This document shows, in pieces, positions 1 through 6,457 of a stretch of 8,048 nucleotides of DNA. This DNA comes from an uncultured Prevotella sp. (GTDB lineage Bacteria; Bacteroidota; Bacteroidia; Bacteroidales; Bacteroidaceae): positions 1 to 8,048 of the forward strand of contig OMVH01000260.1 in assembly GCA_900314365.1 (NCBI GenBank). Direction: 5' to 3'. The translations under genes were made by a program, and so were the position numbers. Position 1 is the stretch's first letter, and every line of letters starts with the position of its first letter. The notes beneath the pieces were generated by a model. That model saw nothing but the letters and a program-made list of their open reading frames with translations. It ran no database searches and was not told where the DNA came from.

Positions 1-439
1 CCACTGCAGGGCGCGGCCCTTGTGGCCGTCCGCAAGCTGAGAGTTTCTCCTACCCCATCAGCGCATGTCAGCCCGAAGGGTCCACTGCAGGGCGCGCACT
101 TGTGGCCGTCTGCGAGCTGAGAGTTTCTCCTACCCAATCAGCGCATGTCAGCCCGAAGGGTCCACTGCAGGGTGCGGCCCTTGTGGCCGTCCGCAAGCTG
201 AGAGTTTCTCCTACCCCCATCAGAGCATGTCAGCCCGAAGGGGCCTCTGCAGGGCGCGGCCCTTGTGGCCGTTCGCGAGCTGAGAGTTTCTCCTACCCCA
301 TCAGAGCATGTCAGCCCGAAGGGGCCTCTGCAGGGCGCGGCCCTTGTGGCCGTCCGCGAGCTGAGAGTATCTCCTACTCCATCAGCGCATGTCAGCCCGA
401 AGGGGCCTCTGCAGGGCGCGGCCCTTGTGGCCGTCCGCA
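1..439. repeat. Tandem array of ~81-bp GC-rich units, five complete and one partial
   Basis: Units start at 1, 82, 162, 244, 325 and 406, giving lengths of 81, 80, 82, 81 and 81 bp; the sixth stops near 439, where unique sequence begins. The left end is cut by the window, so more units may lie upstream. Each unit has a PstI-like CTGCAG core, a CGGCC-CTTGT-GGCCG hairpin, the run CTGAGAGTTTCTCCTAC, and GCATGTCAGCCCGAAGG with a small GCCC-GAAG-GGGC hairpin. Two subtypes exist: units 1-3 begin CCACTGCAG and units 4-6 begin CCTCTGCAG. Unit 2 has lost the main hairpin through a change to GCGCACTTG. Because the 80- and 82-bp units shift the frame, the overlapping open frames on both strands are probably artefacts. 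No function is assigned. Confidence 0.93.
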
Positions 440-498
440 TCCTATGAGCAATCAGGTGACAGCTGCTAAGTTCAACCCATAAAAAAGCAGCCAATAGT

Positions 499-529
499 TT
501 TGCATTGTTATCGATTTAGAGTAACTTTG
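499..529 (+). promoter_or_regulatory. Bacteroidetes-type sigma-A promoter for the rpoN cluster
   Basis: TTTG at 499-502 is followed after exactly 19 bases by TAACTTTG at 522-529. This fits the known Bacteroidetes primary sigma consensus of a -33 TTTG and a -7 TAnnTTTG. Transcription would start near 534-537, leaving a leader of only about 10-13 bases before the ATG at 547. It lies about 60 bases after the end of the tandem array and is the only strong promoter seen before the ECF sigma gene, so it probably serves the whole 547-5733 cluster. Confidence 0.75.
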
Positions 530-546
530 CAGAAAAAGTAGGATGC

Positions 547-1200
547 ATGAGTGATAGCAATTTGTGGAGAGACGAGTATTGGCCGATACTCCTTCAACTC
601 TATCTTCAAAAACCCGTGGGACTCAAGCCTCTATATTCAAGGAGGCTTGTGGAGATAAGTTTGCAACTTCACATCCATCCAAAATTCCTTTACCGGCAAA
701 TGTTCCGTCTCAGACAGTTGGACACTCCCCTTTTGGAGAGACTATGGAAGAACTACAGCCACAGCCCCGGAAAACTGCACCAGCTGGTTACGCTGCTTCA
801 GCAACGCGAGGGGTTCGGCAAACCGGAGGAATTCTACCGGGGTGTGGAGACTAACGAGACCTTCGAAAAGAACTTCCGTCCCCTACCCCAGGAACCGTCG
901 CTCATGCCCGTGACCCTCATCCTCGTGCTCGACCTCTACTTCCGGCTCACACCTGCCACTATGGTGACAGAGACGCCAGAGGTGAAAGAACTCGCTGCCC
1001 TCACACATACACGCCCCCAGCTCATCACCGAGGCCATGGATGTCTTCAGGTGCTGCGATCCCTACCTGCCCAAGGATAACTTCATCATCAGTCCGCTGCT
1101 GGAACCCTGTCAGAAGATATGGAACCGCTACGGCAACGGCAACCCCGACGAGCTCTCGGCACTGGCCTCACAGCTCAAGGAATACTACAAAAGCAACTGA
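547..1200 (+). CDS. Conserved-looking hypothetical protein with internal duplication, upstream of rpoN
   Basis: This is a 217-aa soluble protein with no signal peptide or membrane segment. I do not recognise the family. It appears to contain two copies of one helical module: residues about 13-86 and about 121-213. Matching blocks are ILLQLYL (14-20) with LILVLDLYF (124-132); LVEISLQLHIHP (34-45) with VKELAALTHTRP (146-157), each followed by an amphipathic helix and DP or DTP; and LLERLWKNY (62-70) with LLEPCQKIWNRY (184-195). The second copy has about ten extra residues before its LLE block. The central helix pairs look loosely like helix-turn-helix segments, so nucleic-acid or protein binding is possible but unproven. 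The ATG at 547 suits the promoter at 499-529. The stop is five bases before the rpoN ATG, so the two genes are likely co-transcribed. Confidence 0.85.
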   Translation: MSDSNLWRDEYWPILLQLYLQKPVGLKPLYSRRLVEISLQLHIHPKFLYRQMFRLRQLDTPLLERLWKNYSHSPGKLHQLVTLLQQREGFGKPEEFYRGVETNETFEKNFRPLPQEPSLMPVTLILVLDLYFRLTPATMVTETPEVKELAALTHTRPQLITEAMDVFRCCDPYLPKDNFIISPLLEPCQKIWNRYGNGNPDELSALASQLKEYYKSN

Positions 1201-1205
1201 CACAC

Positions 1206-2696
1206 ATGGCACAGCAACTCATACAGACACAAGCCCAAAAACAGGTACAGATACAAAAGCTCTCACAGCAGCAAATGTTGCAGGTGAAGCTCCTGGAGAT
1301 GCCCCTCACCGAACTTGAGGACAACGTTCGGGCCGAGCTTGACGACAATCCGGCTTTGGAAGTCAGCACCGACGAAGACATGCCCTCCGGAGAAGATACC
1401 GCTACTGACGACAACTACGACAGCAGCGACGACAACGAAGAGTCAGCCGACCGCGAGGAAGCTCTCGACAATGCTCTGAAAGATTTGGGCAGCGACGACG
1501 ACATGCCTGTCAGCTATGGCCAGCAACAGACCGACAATGCCGACTACGAGGAGATGGTCTACGGCGACACCGTCTCGTTCTACGACAAACTCAAGGAACA
1601 GATGGGAGAACTGGAGCTCAGCACCAAACAGCGCGACATCATGGAATACCTCATTGGCTCGCTCGACGACGACGGCTTGCTGCGCAAGGACATCGATACA
1701 ATCAGCGACGAGCTGGCCATCTACCACAATGTTGATGCCACACCCACAGAAGTCAAAGAGGTGCTCGGTCTCCTTCAGGGCTTCGACCCTGCGGGCATAG
1801 GAGCCCAGTCTCTGCAGGAATGTCTACTGCTGCAGATTGAACGTCGGCCACCCTCACAGCTCACCGACGACATGAAGGCCATCGTGGGAAAAGCTTTCGA
1901 CGAGTTCTCCAAGAAGCACTGGGACAAAGTGCAAACACAACTCGGACTCACCGACAACCGTATGCGCGAAGCCGTCAAGGAGATAAGCCGTCTGAACCCC
2001 AAGCCCGGAGCCTCTCTCGGCGAAACCGAGGGACGCAATGTCCAGCAGATAACACCCGACTTCATTATCGACACAGCCGACGACGGCAGCGTGAGCTTTT
2101 CGCTCAACCAAGGCGACCTGCCCGAGCTCACGGTCTCGCCTTCGTTCTCCGACATGGTCAACACCTACAAGAACAACCGCAAAGGCATGAGCCGCAGTGA
2201 AAAAGAAGCTCTTCTCTATGCCAAAGAGAAGGTGGAAAAGGCACAAGGCTACATCGATGCCATCAAACAGCGGCGCCACACCCTCTACATCACTATGAAG
2301 GCCATCATAGAATGGCAGCATAAGTTCTTCAGCGATGGTGACGAGGCCGACCTGAAGCCCATGATATTGAAGGACATAGCCGATAAGACGGGACTCGACA
2401 TCTCTACCATCTCGCGCGTGAGCAACGTGAAGTACGCCCAGACTCGCTGGGGCACTTTTCCTCTGCGCTATTTCTTCAGCGACGGCTATAAGACGGGCGA
2501 CGGCGAGGAGCTCTCCACCCGCAAAATAAAATTGGCTCTTAAGGACATTATCAGCAAAGAAGATAAAGCAAAGCCCCTCAGCGACGACGCATTGGCGGCG
2601 GCTATGAAGAAAGCCGGTTTCCCCATAGCACGGCGGACCATAGCCAAATACCGCGAGCAGATGGACATCCCCGTGGCACGCATGCGGAAAGGATGA
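1206..2696 (+). CDS. rpoN: RNA polymerase sigma-54 factor RpoN
   Basis: This is a 496-aa sigma-54, the alternative sigma factor that directs RNA polymerase to -24/-12 promoters and needs an ATP-driven enhancer-binding activator. Residues 1-52 are the glutamine-rich activator-contact region I (QQL, QKL, QQQM, LLEMPLTELE, NPALE). Residues about 53-115 are a strongly acidic region II. The core-binding domain follows. A helix-turn-helix lies near 388-410 (LKDIADKTGLDISTISRVSN), and the RpoN box is ARRTIAKYRE at 475-484, almost identical to the classical ARRTVAKYRE. Length and domain order are normal. I chose the ATG at 1206 because the protein then begins MAQQLIQTQ, typical of region I; the longer in-frame start at 1119 would overlap the previous gene by 82 bases. 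No enhancer-binding activator is in the window, so the regulon cannot be seen. Confidence 0.98.
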   Translation: MAQQLIQTQAQKQVQIQKLSQQQMLQVKLLEMPLTELEDNVRAELDDNPALEVSTDEDMPSGEDTATDDNYDSSDDNEESADREEALDNALKDLGSDDDMPVSYGQQQTDNADYEEMVYGDTVSFYDKLKEQMGELELSTKQRDIMEYLIGSLDDDGLLRKDIDTISDELAIYHNVDATPTEVKEVLGLLQGFDPAGIGAQSLQECLLLQIERRPPSQLTDDMKAIVGKAFDEFSKKHWDKVQTQLGLTDNRMREAVKEISRLNPKPGASLGETEGRNVQQITPDFIIDTADDGSVSFSLNQGDLPELTVSPSFSDMVNTYKNNRKGMSRSEKEALLYAKEKVEKAQGYIDAIKQRRHTLYITMKAIIEWQHKFFSDGDEADLKPMILKDIADKTGLDISTISRVSNVKYAQTRWGTFPLRYFFSDGYKTGDGEELSTRKIKLALKDIISKEDKAKPLSDDALAAAMKKAGFPIARRTIAKYREQMDIPVARMRKG

Positions 2697-2722
2697 GTGG
2701 ATTAGCACTGTACTGAAGCATT

Positions 2723-3340
2723 ATGAAAGAAAAAGATATCATTTTGTCGGCGCGCATCATCAGCATGGTGTTCACGCCCTTCTATCTCCCTGTGTTGGGT
2801 CTGCTTGTCCTGTTCGTGTTCAGCTATCTGAGCATCCTCCCGACACTCTATAAGCTCTTTGTGCTCCTGATGGTCTATGTCTTCACGGTGCTCGCCCCTA
2901 CCCTGCTCATCCACGCCTACCGCAGCCACCAGGGATGGACACCCCTGCAGCTCGGAGTCAGAGAGCGGCGCATGGTGCCCTACGTCCTCTCCATCTTCTG
3001 CTACTTCGCTTGCTACTATCTGATGAACCTGCTTCATATACCCCATTTCATGAGCAGCATCCTCGTAGCAGCACTGATGATACAAATTCTCTGCGCCACG
3101 GTGAACGTGTGGTACAAAATCTCCACTCATACGGCAGCCATCGGAGGCGTGGCCGGAGCCATACTGGCCTTTGCCTTTATCTTCGAATTCAATCCCCAGT
3201 GGTGGTTCTGCCTCACCGTTATCATTGGCGGCATGGTGGGAACGAGCAGGATGATACTGCGTCAGCACACGCTCTCTCAGATCGTCACAGGCTTCGCCCT
3301 CGGACTCACAGTGGCTTTCCTTGTCATTATTACAGTATAG
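2723..3340 (+). CDS. PAP2-like multi-pass membrane protein with altered catalytic motifs
   Basis: This 205-aa protein is very hydrophobic, with about six membrane-spanning stretches (roughly 10-35, 43-64, 86-104, 109-127, 138-156, 160-173, plus a last one at 188-205). It resembles the type 2 phosphatidic acid phosphatase (PAP2) fold, which removes phosphate from lipid phosphates at the membrane. The usual PSGH motif is represented by ISTH (133-136), and the usual SRxxxxxHxxxD by SRMILRQHTLSQ (175-186). The two histidines H136 and H182 and R176 are therefore kept, but the final Asp is Gln186, and the first motif (KxxxxxxRP) is only loosely matched by RERRMVP (80-86). Activity is thus uncertain; it may be an atypical lipid phosphatase or a non-catalytic relative. 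It lies 26 bases after rpoN and 35 bases before purE, with no clear ribosome site. Confidence 0.8.
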   Translation: MKEKDIILSARIISMVFTPFYLPVLGLLVLFVFSYLSILPTLYKLFVLLMVYVFTVLAPTLLIHAYRSHQGWTPLQLGVRERRMVPYVLSIFCYFACYYLMNLLHIPHFMSSILVAALMIQILCATVNVWYKISTHTAAIGGVAGAILAFAFIFEFNPQWWFCLTVIIGGMVGTSRMILRQHTLSQIVTGFALGLTVAFLVIITV

Positions 3341-3375
3341 AAAACAGTAACAACAACTAACACATAATCAACAAC

Positions 3376-3885
3376 ATGATGTCACCATTAGTAAGCATTA
3401 TCATGGGCAGCACAAGCGACCTGCCCGTCATGGAAAAAGCCATGAAGTGGCTCGAAGCCAACGAGATACCCTTTGAGGTGAATGCCCTCTCCGCCCATCG
3501 CACGCCCGATGCCGTGGAAGCTTTTGCAAAAGGTGCCAAGGCCAAGGGCGTGAAGGTAATCATCGCCGGAGCCGGTATGGCAGCTGCTCTGCCGGGAGTC
3601 ATTGCCGCCTCTACCCCACTGCCCGTCATCGGTGTGCCCATCAAGGGAATGCTCGACGGTCTCGATGCCATGCTCAGCATCATTCAGATGCCTCCAGGCA
3701 TACCTGTGGCCACAGTGGGCGTCAACGGCGCACAGAATGCCGCCATCCTCGCTGCCGAAATGATAGCTCTCGGCGATGACACAGTGGCAGCCAAGGTAGA
3801 TGCCTGGAAAGCAGGTCTTGGAGCAAAGATAGAGAAAGCCAACAAGGAACTTGCCGCCCTCGGCGACTATAAGTACAAGTGCTAA
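3376..3885 (+). CDS. purE: N5-carboxyaminoimidazole ribonucleotide mutase PurE
   Basis: PurE acts in de novo purine synthesis, converting N5-CAIR to CAIR in the cytoplasm. The 169-aa length is normal for the stand-alone enzyme. Visible motifs are the phosphate-binding GSTSD (11-15), SAHRTP (39-44) with the catalytic histidine at H41, GAGMAAALPG (65-74) and IIQMPPGIPV (102-111). The GAG and QMPPGIPV segments indicate the class I mutase rather than the class II CO2-using form. Compared with E. coli, which has AAHLPG, the histidine is replaced by Ala71; from memory this is common in Bacteroidetes PurE, but I could not check. The start could be ATG 3376 or the adjacent ATG 3379. No purK, the usual partner that makes N5-CAIR, is in this window. 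The stop codon overlaps the AAGGAGG used by ispG. Confidence 0.97.
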   Translation: MMSPLVSIIMGSTSDLPVMEKAMKWLEANEIPFEVNALSAHRTPDAVEAFAKGAKAKGVKVIIAGAGMAAALPGVIAASTPLPVIGVPIKGMLDGLDAMLSIIQMPPGIPVATVGVNGAQNAAILAAEMIALGDDTVAAKVDAWKAGLGAKIEKANKELAALGDYKYKC

Positions 3886-3890
3886 GGAGG
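3884..3890 (+). promoter_or_regulatory. Strong Shine-Dalgarno site that decides the ispG start
   Basis: AAGGAGG overlaps the purE stop codon (TAA at 3883-3885). It is a full anti-Shine-Dalgarno match and stands out here, because the other genes in the window lack one. It ends 10 bases before ATG 3901 but only one base before ATG 3892, which argues that ispG starts at 3901. Confidence 0.6.
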
Positions 3891-3900
3891 GATGACATCT

Positions 3901-5733
3901 ATGAACGACTTGTTCAATTACCATCGCCGTGACACTAATGAAGTCCATGTGGGCAGGCTCACTATGGGCAGTGCATACCCCGTGCGCATACAGTCGATGA
4001 CGACAACGAGCACCGACGACACCGAGGGCAGTGTGGCTCAGGCTGAGCGCATCATCAAGGCCGGCGGCGAGCTTGTCAGACTCACTACGCAGGGGCCTCG
4101 CGAGGCACGCAACCTGCAGAATATCAGTGCCGGACTGCGCGCCGACGGCTTCGACACACCCCTCGTTGCCGATGTGCATTTCAATGCCTCTGTGGCCAAC
4201 ATCGCTGCGCTCTATGCTGAGGGAGTGAGAATCAATCCGGGCAACTATGTCGACCCGGCCCGACGCTTCATCAAGCATGAGTACACCGACGAGGAATATG
4301 CCGGCGAACTGAAGAAGATTGAAGACACGCTCGTGCCCTTCCTGAACATCTGCAAGGAGCATCACCGCGCCATCAGAATTGGTGTCAACCACGGGTCTCT
4401 GAGCGACCGCATACGCAACCGCTACGGCGACACACCGGAGGGCATCGTGGAGAGCTGCATGGAGTTTCTGCGCATCTGCCGTCGCGAGCACTTCGATGAT
4501 GTAGTGATTAGCATCAAGGCCTCCAACACCGTGGTAATGGTAAGGTCGGTGAGACTGCTTGTGACTCAGATGGATAAGGAGGACATGCACTATCCGCTCC
4601 ACCTCGGTGTCACTGAGGCCGGCGAGGGGGAGGATGGTCGCATAAAAAGTGCCTTGGGCATCGGAGCTCTGCTTGCCGACGGCATCGGTGACACCATAAG
4701 GGTGTCGCTCTCCGAAGAGCCAGAGGCAGAGATACCCGTGGCACGTCATCTCGCCGACCATTTTGCTGAACTCGAAGGGCATCTGATAATTCCCGCAGAA
4801 GCCTCGAAAGACTTCGACTGGGTGAGACCGCAACGGCGTTTCACCCGCGCAGTGAAAGGTATTGGGGGCTCGAACGTGCCCGTCGTGATAAACTCAGCAA
4901 AGGGTGTAAAGGCCGACTTCGTCTATGTGGAGAAAAACATACCCACCGATGCTGATGACTCAAGGGGCTACATCGTCGATTTTGATGTCTATCCGCAAAT
5001 CTGCCAAGAGCATCCCGGACTGAACATCTATCCCATATTCCCCGTCACGGCAATGCCATTTGTCTCTGGACTGAAGAGCGAACTGAAATTTCTGGTTCTG
5101 CAGTTCGGAACACCCACCGAGGAATATGTTGCTTGTCTGCGTTGCCATCCCGAAGTTGTCGCAGTGGTCGTGAGTCGCCATCAGAACAGGGTAGGGGACA
5201 TGCGGGCTCTCGTGCACGAGATGATGGTCAACGGCATCACGAATCCCGTTGTCTTTGCCGAAACCTATCACACCGACTCCAAGGAAGACTTCCAACTCGA
5301 TGCGGCTGCCGACCTCGGAGCCCTTCTCGTCGACGGACTGGCCGACGGCATCTGGCTGATGAACGAGGGTAGGATAGAGGCAACAGAGATAGAGGCAACA
5401 TCCTTTGCTATCCTCCAGGCTGCACGCCTGCGCGTCTCCAAGACAGAGTACATCAGCTGTCCGGGATGTGGCCGCACGCTCTACGACCTCCGCGACACCA
5501 TCGCGCGCATCAAGGAGGCCACGAAAAATATGAAGGGCCTGAAGATAGGCATTATGGGATGCATCGTGAACGGTCCTGGCGAGATGGCCGATGCCGACTA
5601 CGGCTACGTCGGAGCTGCAGCTGGCAAAGTGTCGCTCTACCGAGGCCAACAATGCGTGGAAAAGAATATTCCTGAGGAGGAAGCGGTCAGCCACCTGCTC
5701 GCTCTCATCAAGGCCGACAGAGAGAAATCCTGA
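3901..5733 (+). CDS. ispG: 4-hydroxy-3-methylbut-2-en-1-yl diphosphate synthase IspG (long, three-domain form)
   Basis: IspG (GcpE) carries out the penultimate step of the MEP isoprenoid pathway, reductively converting MEcPP to HMBPP with a [4Fe-4S] cluster. The protein has 610 residues from ATG 3901, or 613 from ATG 3892. This is much longer than the roughly 370 residues of E. coli IspG and fits the three-domain form with an extra middle domain known from Bacteroidetes, Chlamydia and plants. The N-terminal TIM-barrel part carries RIQSMTTT and a run of typical barrel motifs. The C-terminal part has cluster ligands in CPGC (Cys520, Cys523) and GCIVNGPGE (Cys554, with Glu561 as the expected fourth ligand). 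All four are present, so the enzyme should work. I prefer ATG 3901 because of the spacing to AAGGAGG. A five-codon tandem duplication (IEATEIEAT) lies at 5374-5400. Confidence 0.98.
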   Translation: MNDLFNYHRRDTNEVHVGRLTMGSAYPVRIQSMTTTSTDDTEGSVAQAERIIKAGGELVRLTTQGPREARNLQNISAGLRADGFDTPLVADVHFNASVANIAALYAEGVRINPGNYVDPARRFIKHEYTDEEYAGELKKIEDTLVPFLNICKEHHRAIRIGVNHGSLSDRIRNRYGDTPEGIVESCMEFLRICRREHFDDVVISIKASNTVVMVRSVRLLVTQMDKEDMHYPLHLGVTEAGEGEDGRIKSALGIGALLADGIGDTIRVSLSEEPEAEIPVARHLADHFAELEGHLIIPAEASKDFDWVRPQRRFTRAVKGIGGSNVPVVINSAKGVKADFVYVEKNIPTDADDSRGYIVDFDVYPQICQEHPGLNIYPIFPVTAMPFVSGLKSELKFLVLQFGTPTEEYVACLRCHPEVVAVVVSRHQNRVGDMRALVHEMMVNGITNPVVFAETYHTDSKEDFQLDAAADLGALLVDGLADGIWLMNEGRIEATEIEATSFAILQAARLRVSKTEYISCPGCGRTLYDLRDTIARIKEATKNMKGLKIGIMGCIVNGPGEMADADYGYVGAAAGKVSLYRGQQCVEKNIPEEEAVSHLLALIKADREKS

Positions 5734-5769
5734 CCCGCCGCACAGCCAACAACCATCATTCCCGCCGTC

Positions 5770-5802
5770 GCCTTACCCTCAACATTATAAATAGGGTAGG
5801 GC
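5770..5802 (+). terminator. Hairpin after ispG, possible terminator or leader structure
   Basis: GCCTTACCCT (5770-5779) pairs with AGGGTAGGGC (5793-5802), a 10-bp stem with one G-T wobble and a 13-base AT-rich loop. It lies 36 bases after the ispG stop. The nearest T-run (5818-5822) is about 15 bases beyond the stem, so it is not a textbook Rho-independent terminator. It is the only strong structure between the ispG cluster and the ECF sigma gene, and I read it tentatively as the end of the first operon. Confidence 0.4.
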
Positions 5803-5815
5803 AACGGAGGGATTA

Positions 5816-5823
5816 TATTTTTG
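5816..5823 (+). promoter_or_regulatory. Possible -7 element for the ECF sigma operon
   Basis: TATTTTTG matches the Bacteroidetes -7 consensus TAnnTTTG and lies 48 bases before the GTG start of the sigma gene. There is no TTTG at the expected -33 distance; that place is taken by the right arm of the hairpin at 5793-5802. A missing -33 box could mean a weak promoter or recognition by another sigma factor, including the ECF factor itself. Confidence 0.35.
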
Positions 5824-5871
5824 TAACGTAGTAAAGCCAACGTACGTCTTTTCAAATGTAAGTCTTACAAA

Positions 5872-6372
5872 GTGGACAGCAACGAGTTCAAGCAACGCTT
5901 TCTGCCCTGCACACAGAAGATGTATGCATCGGCACTCCGGCTCACGGGCAATCCCCAGGAGGCGGAAGACCTCGTGCAGGATACTTTCCTCAAACTCTGG
6001 CTCAAGCGCGATTCCCTGCCACAAGTGGACAGCGACGAGGCTTTCAGTCTCATCACACTCCGCAACCTCTTCGTCGACACAGTGAGGCGCAGGCATCTTG
6101 AGGACAGCCAGAAAGAGGCCTCAATGCTCAATATCGGTGAGCCTGAGAACGTCACCGAGGGCATCGACGAGCGCGACAACGTGGACAGAGCGAAGCGCAT
6201 CATCAGCAGACTGCCGGAGAAGCAACGACTGCTCATCACGCTACGCGATGTGGAAGGACTTTCATTCAGCGAAATAAAGAATCTGACAGGACTCAGCGAA
6301 ATAAACATGAGAGTGCTGCTGAGCCGCGCCAGAAAAACTGTGAGGGCAAAGATGCACTACAGACAAGAATAA
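5872..6372 (+). CDS. ECF-type RNA polymerase sigma-70 family factor
   Basis: This is a 166-aa ECF sigma factor, which redirects RNA polymerase in response to a signal, often from the cell envelope. Region 2 covers about 11-77 and includes ALRLTGNPQEAEDLVQDTFL and KLWLKRD, with VRRRH at its end. Region 4 covers about 107-160 with the helix-turn-helix LSFSEIKNLTGLSEINMRVL and SRARK. Regions 1 and 3 are absent, as expected for the class. The start is GTG 5872: this gives MDSNEFKQRFLP, which looks like the normal N-terminus of Bacteroidetes ECF factors, whereas the first in-frame ATG would remove part of region 2. The next gene encodes a likely membrane anti-sigma factor 85 bases downstream. Its signal and target promoters are not visible. 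No FecR or SusC/SusD genes follow, so a nutrient-uptake role is not supported. Confidence 0.95.
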   Translation: MDSNEFKQRFLPCTQKMYASALRLTGNPQEAEDLVQDTFLKLWLKRDSLPQVDSDEAFSLITLRNLFVDTVRRRHLEDSQKEASMLNIGEPENVTEGIDERDNVDRAKRIISRLPEKQRLLITLRDVEGLSFSEIKNLTGLSEINMRVLLSRARKTVRAKMHYRQE

Positions 6373-6457
6373 ACAAAAGCCCCCCAAAAAACGAAAGACA
6401 ATAGTCAAAGGTGTTTCCTGAAAATGCCTGCGGCCTGACATCATAAAATAGTAAACA

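Noticed and set aside
462..491. Inverted repeat GCTGCT / AGCAGC between the array and the first promoter
   Set aside because: Only six pairs around an 18-base loop, with the A-run in the loop rather than after the stem; too weak for a terminator.
102..494. Open frames on both strands across the tandem repeat (for example 102-482 + and 138-494 -)
   Set aside because: They are made only of repeat units, shift frame at the 80- and 82-bp units, are open on both strands at once because of high GC, and have no promoter or recognisable domain.
1119..1205. Upstream in-frame start for rpoN at 1119
   Set aside because: It adds 29 residues unlike sigma-54 and overlaps the previous gene by 82 bases; the protein from 1206 begins with a typical region I.
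1854..2708. 284-codon frame on the minus strand
   Set aside because: It lies wholly opposite the well-supported rpoN gene and arises from its GC-rich third positions; no domain or start signal.
3388..4833. 481-codon frame on the minus strand
   Set aside because: It spans the antisense of both purE and ispG, two clear genes, and its translation is rich in His, Cys and Gly in a way typical of antisense shadows.
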